Shown piece after piece: positions 61,703-64,000 of a stretch of DNA of 64,000 nt. A model generated the notes under the pieces. It searched no databases. It was not told where the DNA came from and worked only from the letters and a program-made list of their open reading frames with translations. How positions within the stretch are numbered: position 1 is the stretch's first letter; each line of letters opens with the position of its first letter. The translations under genes were made by a program, and so were the position numbers. This stretch comes from Sellimonas sp963559135 (GTDB lineage: Bacteria > Bacillota > Clostridia > Lachnospirales > Lachnospiraceae), in assembly GCA_963559135.1 (NCBI GenBank), contig CAUWJP010000010.1, forward strand, positions 13,876-77,875. Direction: 5' to 3'.

Positions 61703-62404
61703 ATGAAGAAAAAATTAGGGGTAATCGGCGGCATGGGACCGGAGGCAACCGCATATTTTTACGAGGAAGTGATCCGGCATACGAAGGCGGACTGCGACCA
61801 GGATCACCTGGACATGACCATTTTAAGCCATGCTTCCATGCCGGACCGGACGAAAGCGATCCAGACGGGAGACAGCCAGATGCTTCTGCAGGCGATGGCC
61901 GAAGATATCCGGATCATGGAAGCGGTCGGTGCGGCCAACATTGCAATTCCATGCAACACCTCGCACTATTTTTATGACCAGATTCAAAAGATGACAGACA
62001 TTCCGATCATCCACATGCCGAGGGAGACAATCCGCTACGCAAAAAGCCACTATGAAAATGTAAAACGGATTGGAATCATGGGGACAGACGGAACGGTATC
62101 AGCCGGCATTTACCGGAAAGAGTGCGAAGCTTTGGGAATCGAAGAGATTGTGCCGTCCCCAAAAAGACAAAAAGACGTCATGTCTCTGATTTACGATGAT
62201 GTCAAAGCCGGAAAAAAAGGGGATTATCAGAAATTTGAGCGGGTAATGGAAGAGTTCATCAAAAAGGACTGCGATGTGGTAATTCTGGCATGTACTGAGA
62301 TTTCGGTCTTTAAAAAAGACCACGTATTGCCGGAAATCTGCCTGGATGCCATGGATGTGCTGATCCAGGAGTCCATCGTAAGGTCTGGAGCCTGCTATCA
62401 ATAA
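61703..62404 (+). CDS. Aspartate/glutamate racemase family protein
   Basis: 233 residues from ATG 61703 with AGGAGGAG upstream. Two catalytic Cys are visible: Cys84 in IAIPCNTSHYF and Cys197 in ILACTEISVF, as in cofactor-independent aspartate and glutamate racemases. The N-terminal GVIGGMGPEATAYFY and LDMTILSHASMPDRTKAI resemble aspartate racemases. It would supply D-aspartate for the upstream ligase. Confidence 0.85.
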   Translation: MKKKLGVIGGMGPEATAYFYEEVIRHTKADCDQDHLDMTILSHASMPDRTKAIQTGDSQMLLQAMAEDIRIMEAVGAANIAIPCNTSHYFYDQIQKMTDIPIIHMPRETIRYAKSHYENVKRIGIMGTDGTVSAGIYRKECEALGIEEIVPSPKRQKDVMSLIYDDVKAGKKGDYQKFERVMEEFIKKDCDVVILACTEISVFKKDHVLPEICLDAMDVLIQESIVRSGACYQ

Positions 62405-62421
62405 AGAAAAGGAGAAAACAG

Positions 62422-63945
62422 ATGTCACAGAGGGAAAGCGATACCTTGAAAACATATGCGGATCTGATGAAGGAATGTGACCTTCTCGTAAAGGCAGAGT
62501 TCTTCGGAGAGGAAGACAGACATCCGGAGGTGCTGACGTATGACTCACGGGAAGTGACGGATAATACGATGTTCATATGCAAAGGTGCTGCATTTAAGGA
62601 AGAGTATCTGACTTCCGCCGTGGAAAAGGGAGCCATTCTTTATATCAGTGAGAAAGAGTACGATACCGGGAAGGATATCCCGTATATCCTTGTAAAAGAT
62701 ATCCGCAAGGCGATGGCGGTACTGGCAGATGTCTTTTACGGTTCTGCATGGAAGGAGCTTACCGTGACCGGAATCGGAGGAACAAAAGGAAAATCCACTT
62801 CCGCATACTATATGAAGGCTGTTGTAGATGACTATATGAAAGAGATAGGAAAGCCGGAGAGCGCGGTTATTTCTTCCATTGATATCTATGACGGGGTCAG
62901 CAAAGTGGAGTCCCATATCACAACCCCGGAGGCAGTGGAGCTTCAGCGTCATTTCCGGAATGCAGTGGATAGCAAAATTACGTTTGCGGAGATGGAAGTA
63001 TCCAGCCAGGCTCTGAAGTACAACCGGGTGGACAGGATGCGTTTTGATGTTGGAATCTTTTTAAATATTTCGGAAGATCATATCAGCCCGATTGAGCATC
63101 CGGATTTTGAAGATTATTTTACATCCAAGATGAAAATGTTTGCCCAGACCGATCATGCGGTAGTCAACCTGGATGCGGACTTTTCAGACCGGATTCTAGA
63201 AGCGGCCAAGGCGGCAGGTGACCTGACCACGTTCAGCCAGAAGGATGAGAGAGCAGACTACTTTGCGTATAACATCCGGAAAAACGGTCATGAGACGAAG
63301 TTTTCCGTACGCTCCAAAGACGGGGAGGAAGATTACGTCCTGACTATGCCAGGCCTGTTTAATGTGGAAAACGCGGTGGCAGTCATTGCGGCAGCAAAGA
63401 TTCTTGGCATTCCGGATTCCTGTATTCATTCAGGACTGGAAAAAGCCCGGTCCAGCGGACGGATGGAGCTTTACGCAAGCAAAGACAAAAAGATTATTGC
63501 CATTGTTGATTATGCCCACAACAAGCTCAGTTTTGAAAAGTTGTTCTCCTCTACAAAAGAGGAATATCCGGACTACGCCATCAAGGCAGTGTTTGGATGT
63601 CCGGGAAAGAAAGCATACATCCGGAGAAAGGATCTGGGAACCATCGCGGGACAGTATTCCGAAAAGGTTTACCTGGCAGCGGAAGATCCGGGATATGAGC
63701 CAGTGGAAGAGATTTCAGGCGATATCGCTCAGTATGTGAAGGCACAGAATTGCCCGTATGTGATGATCGAAGACCGCGGGGAAGCGATCCGCACAGCAAT
63801 CGAGGAGTCAGAGAACAAGACTGTGATCCTTGTGACAGGAAAAGGAAATGAGACACGTCAGAAGTATGGAAGCGAGTACATCGACTGCCCGTCCGACGTG
63901 GAATATGTAAAAAAATATCTGGAGATTTACGACCAGAGCCATTAA
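62422..63945 (+). CDS. MurE-like UDP-N-acetylmuramoyl-tripeptide ligase
   Basis: 507 residues. Mur-ligase order: N-terminal UDP-binding domain, P-loop GIGGTKGKST, central KxSSQAL-type region with the carbamylated-Lys region, C-terminal domain with DYAHNK. Where MurE enzymes carry DNPR (meso-DAP) or related motifs at the amino-acid pocket, this has AEDPGYEP, so the added residue is uncertain. Grouping with a D-Asp-type ligase and racemase suggests a Lys-type stem, or an accessory MurE paralog. Terminator at 63951. Confidence 0.8.
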   Translation: MSQRESDTLKTYADLMKECDLLVKAEFFGEEDRHPEVLTYDSREVTDNTMFICKGAAFKEEYLTSAVEKGAILYISEKEYDTGKDIPYILVKDIRKAMAVLADVFYGSAWKELTVTGIGGTKGKSTSAYYMKAVVDDYMKEIGKPESAVISSIDIYDGVSKVESHITTPEAVELQRHFRNAVDSKITFAEMEVSSQALKYNRVDRMRFDVGIFLNISEDHISPIEHPDFEDYFTSKMKMFAQTDHAVVNLDADFSDRILEAAKAAGDLTTFSQKDERADYFAYNIRKNGHETKFSVRSKDGEEDYVLTMPGLFNVENAVAVIAAAKILGIPDSCIHSGLEKARSSGRMELYASKDKKIIAIVDYAHNKLSFEKLFSSTKEEYPDYAIKAVFGCPGKKAYIRRKDLGTIAGQYSEKVYLAAEDPGYEPVEEISGDIAQYVKAQNCPYVMIEDRGEAIRTAIEESENKTVILVTGKGNETRQKYGSEYIDCPSDVEYVKKYLEIYDQSH

Positions 63946-63950
63946 AGAAA

Positions 63951-63998
63951 AGGGGATGTGAAAAAACTCGATTGAGTTTTTTCGCATCCCTCTTTTTG
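63951..63998 (+). terminator. Terminator after the MurE-like gene
   Basis: AGGGGATGTGAAAAAACTC pairs with GAGTTTTTTCGCATCCCT (one wobble/bulge), 4-base loop, then CTTTTTG. Window ends just after. Confidence 0.85.
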
Positions 63999-64000
63999 CT

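Noticed and set aside
1..64000. CRISPR arrays, tRNA or rRNA genes
   Set aside because: No regularly spaced repeats, tRNA cloverleaf motifs or rRNA-like stretches were noticed on either strand.

Overview
The window looks like chromosome from a gut Firmicute of the order Clostridia, most likely family Lachnospiraceae. This is inferred from gene content and style: strong AGGAGG ribosome binding sites, sigma-A promoters, DUF5721, a CspA-like S8 protease, a ClpX with an N-terminal extension, an archaeal-type AspRS, and a tryptophan-decarboxylase-like enzyme. No rRNA, tRNA or CRISPR array was seen.

Layout. 1-8005: MATE tail, NfeD/SPFH membrane pair, a ferredoxin-like DUF362 protein, a GNAT, and an ABC exporter whose permease carries a very long periplasm-facing-type coiled coil. 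8006-9535: a graveyard of decayed mobile elements (repeat array, ISL3 and IS110 remnants, an Rpn-nuclease-like fragment). 9690-11954: htpG under a CIRCE operator, closed by a perfect 44-bp palindrome. 12006-15186: DUF5721 gene and a divergent LysR / PLP amino-acid decarboxylase pair. 15284-27931: housekeeping (M18 aminopeptidase, rluF-ligA-crp, thioredoxin, clpX, S8 protease, LspA-like protein, 2-hydroxyacid dehydrogenase, YitT, pepT). 28109-33197: two-component system with a three-gene ABC exporter. 33194-34914: an archaeal-type aspartyl-tRNA synthetase behind what reads as a complete ribosome-mediated attenuator (promoter, 18-aa leader peptide with three consecutive Asp codons, mutually exclusive stems, terminator). 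35094-39995: an AT-rich, probably transferred two-component/ABC module of the antimicrobial-peptide-resistance type. 40218-43028: CIRCE-controlled clpB.

43140-59049 is the most interesting block. All genes point the same way: a PucR/CdaR-type regulator, two paralogous double-cubane/HgdB-like proteins, a MetNIQ-type importer without a SAM riboswitch, four UroD-fold (MtaA/CmuA-like) methyltransferases, a corrinoid protein, a RACo-like corrinoid activator and a sugar-type ABC importer lacking its ATPase. Together these suggest uptake of one or more methylated compounds, corrinoid-dependent demethylation, and a reductive step by the iron-sulfur proteins. The substrate cannot be told from sequence.

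59147-63998: dinB, then an operon with a consensus promoter encoding an ATP-grasp D-aspartate-ligase-like enzyme, an aspartate/glutamate racemase and a MurE-like ligase, which together look like a peptidoglycan side-chain module.
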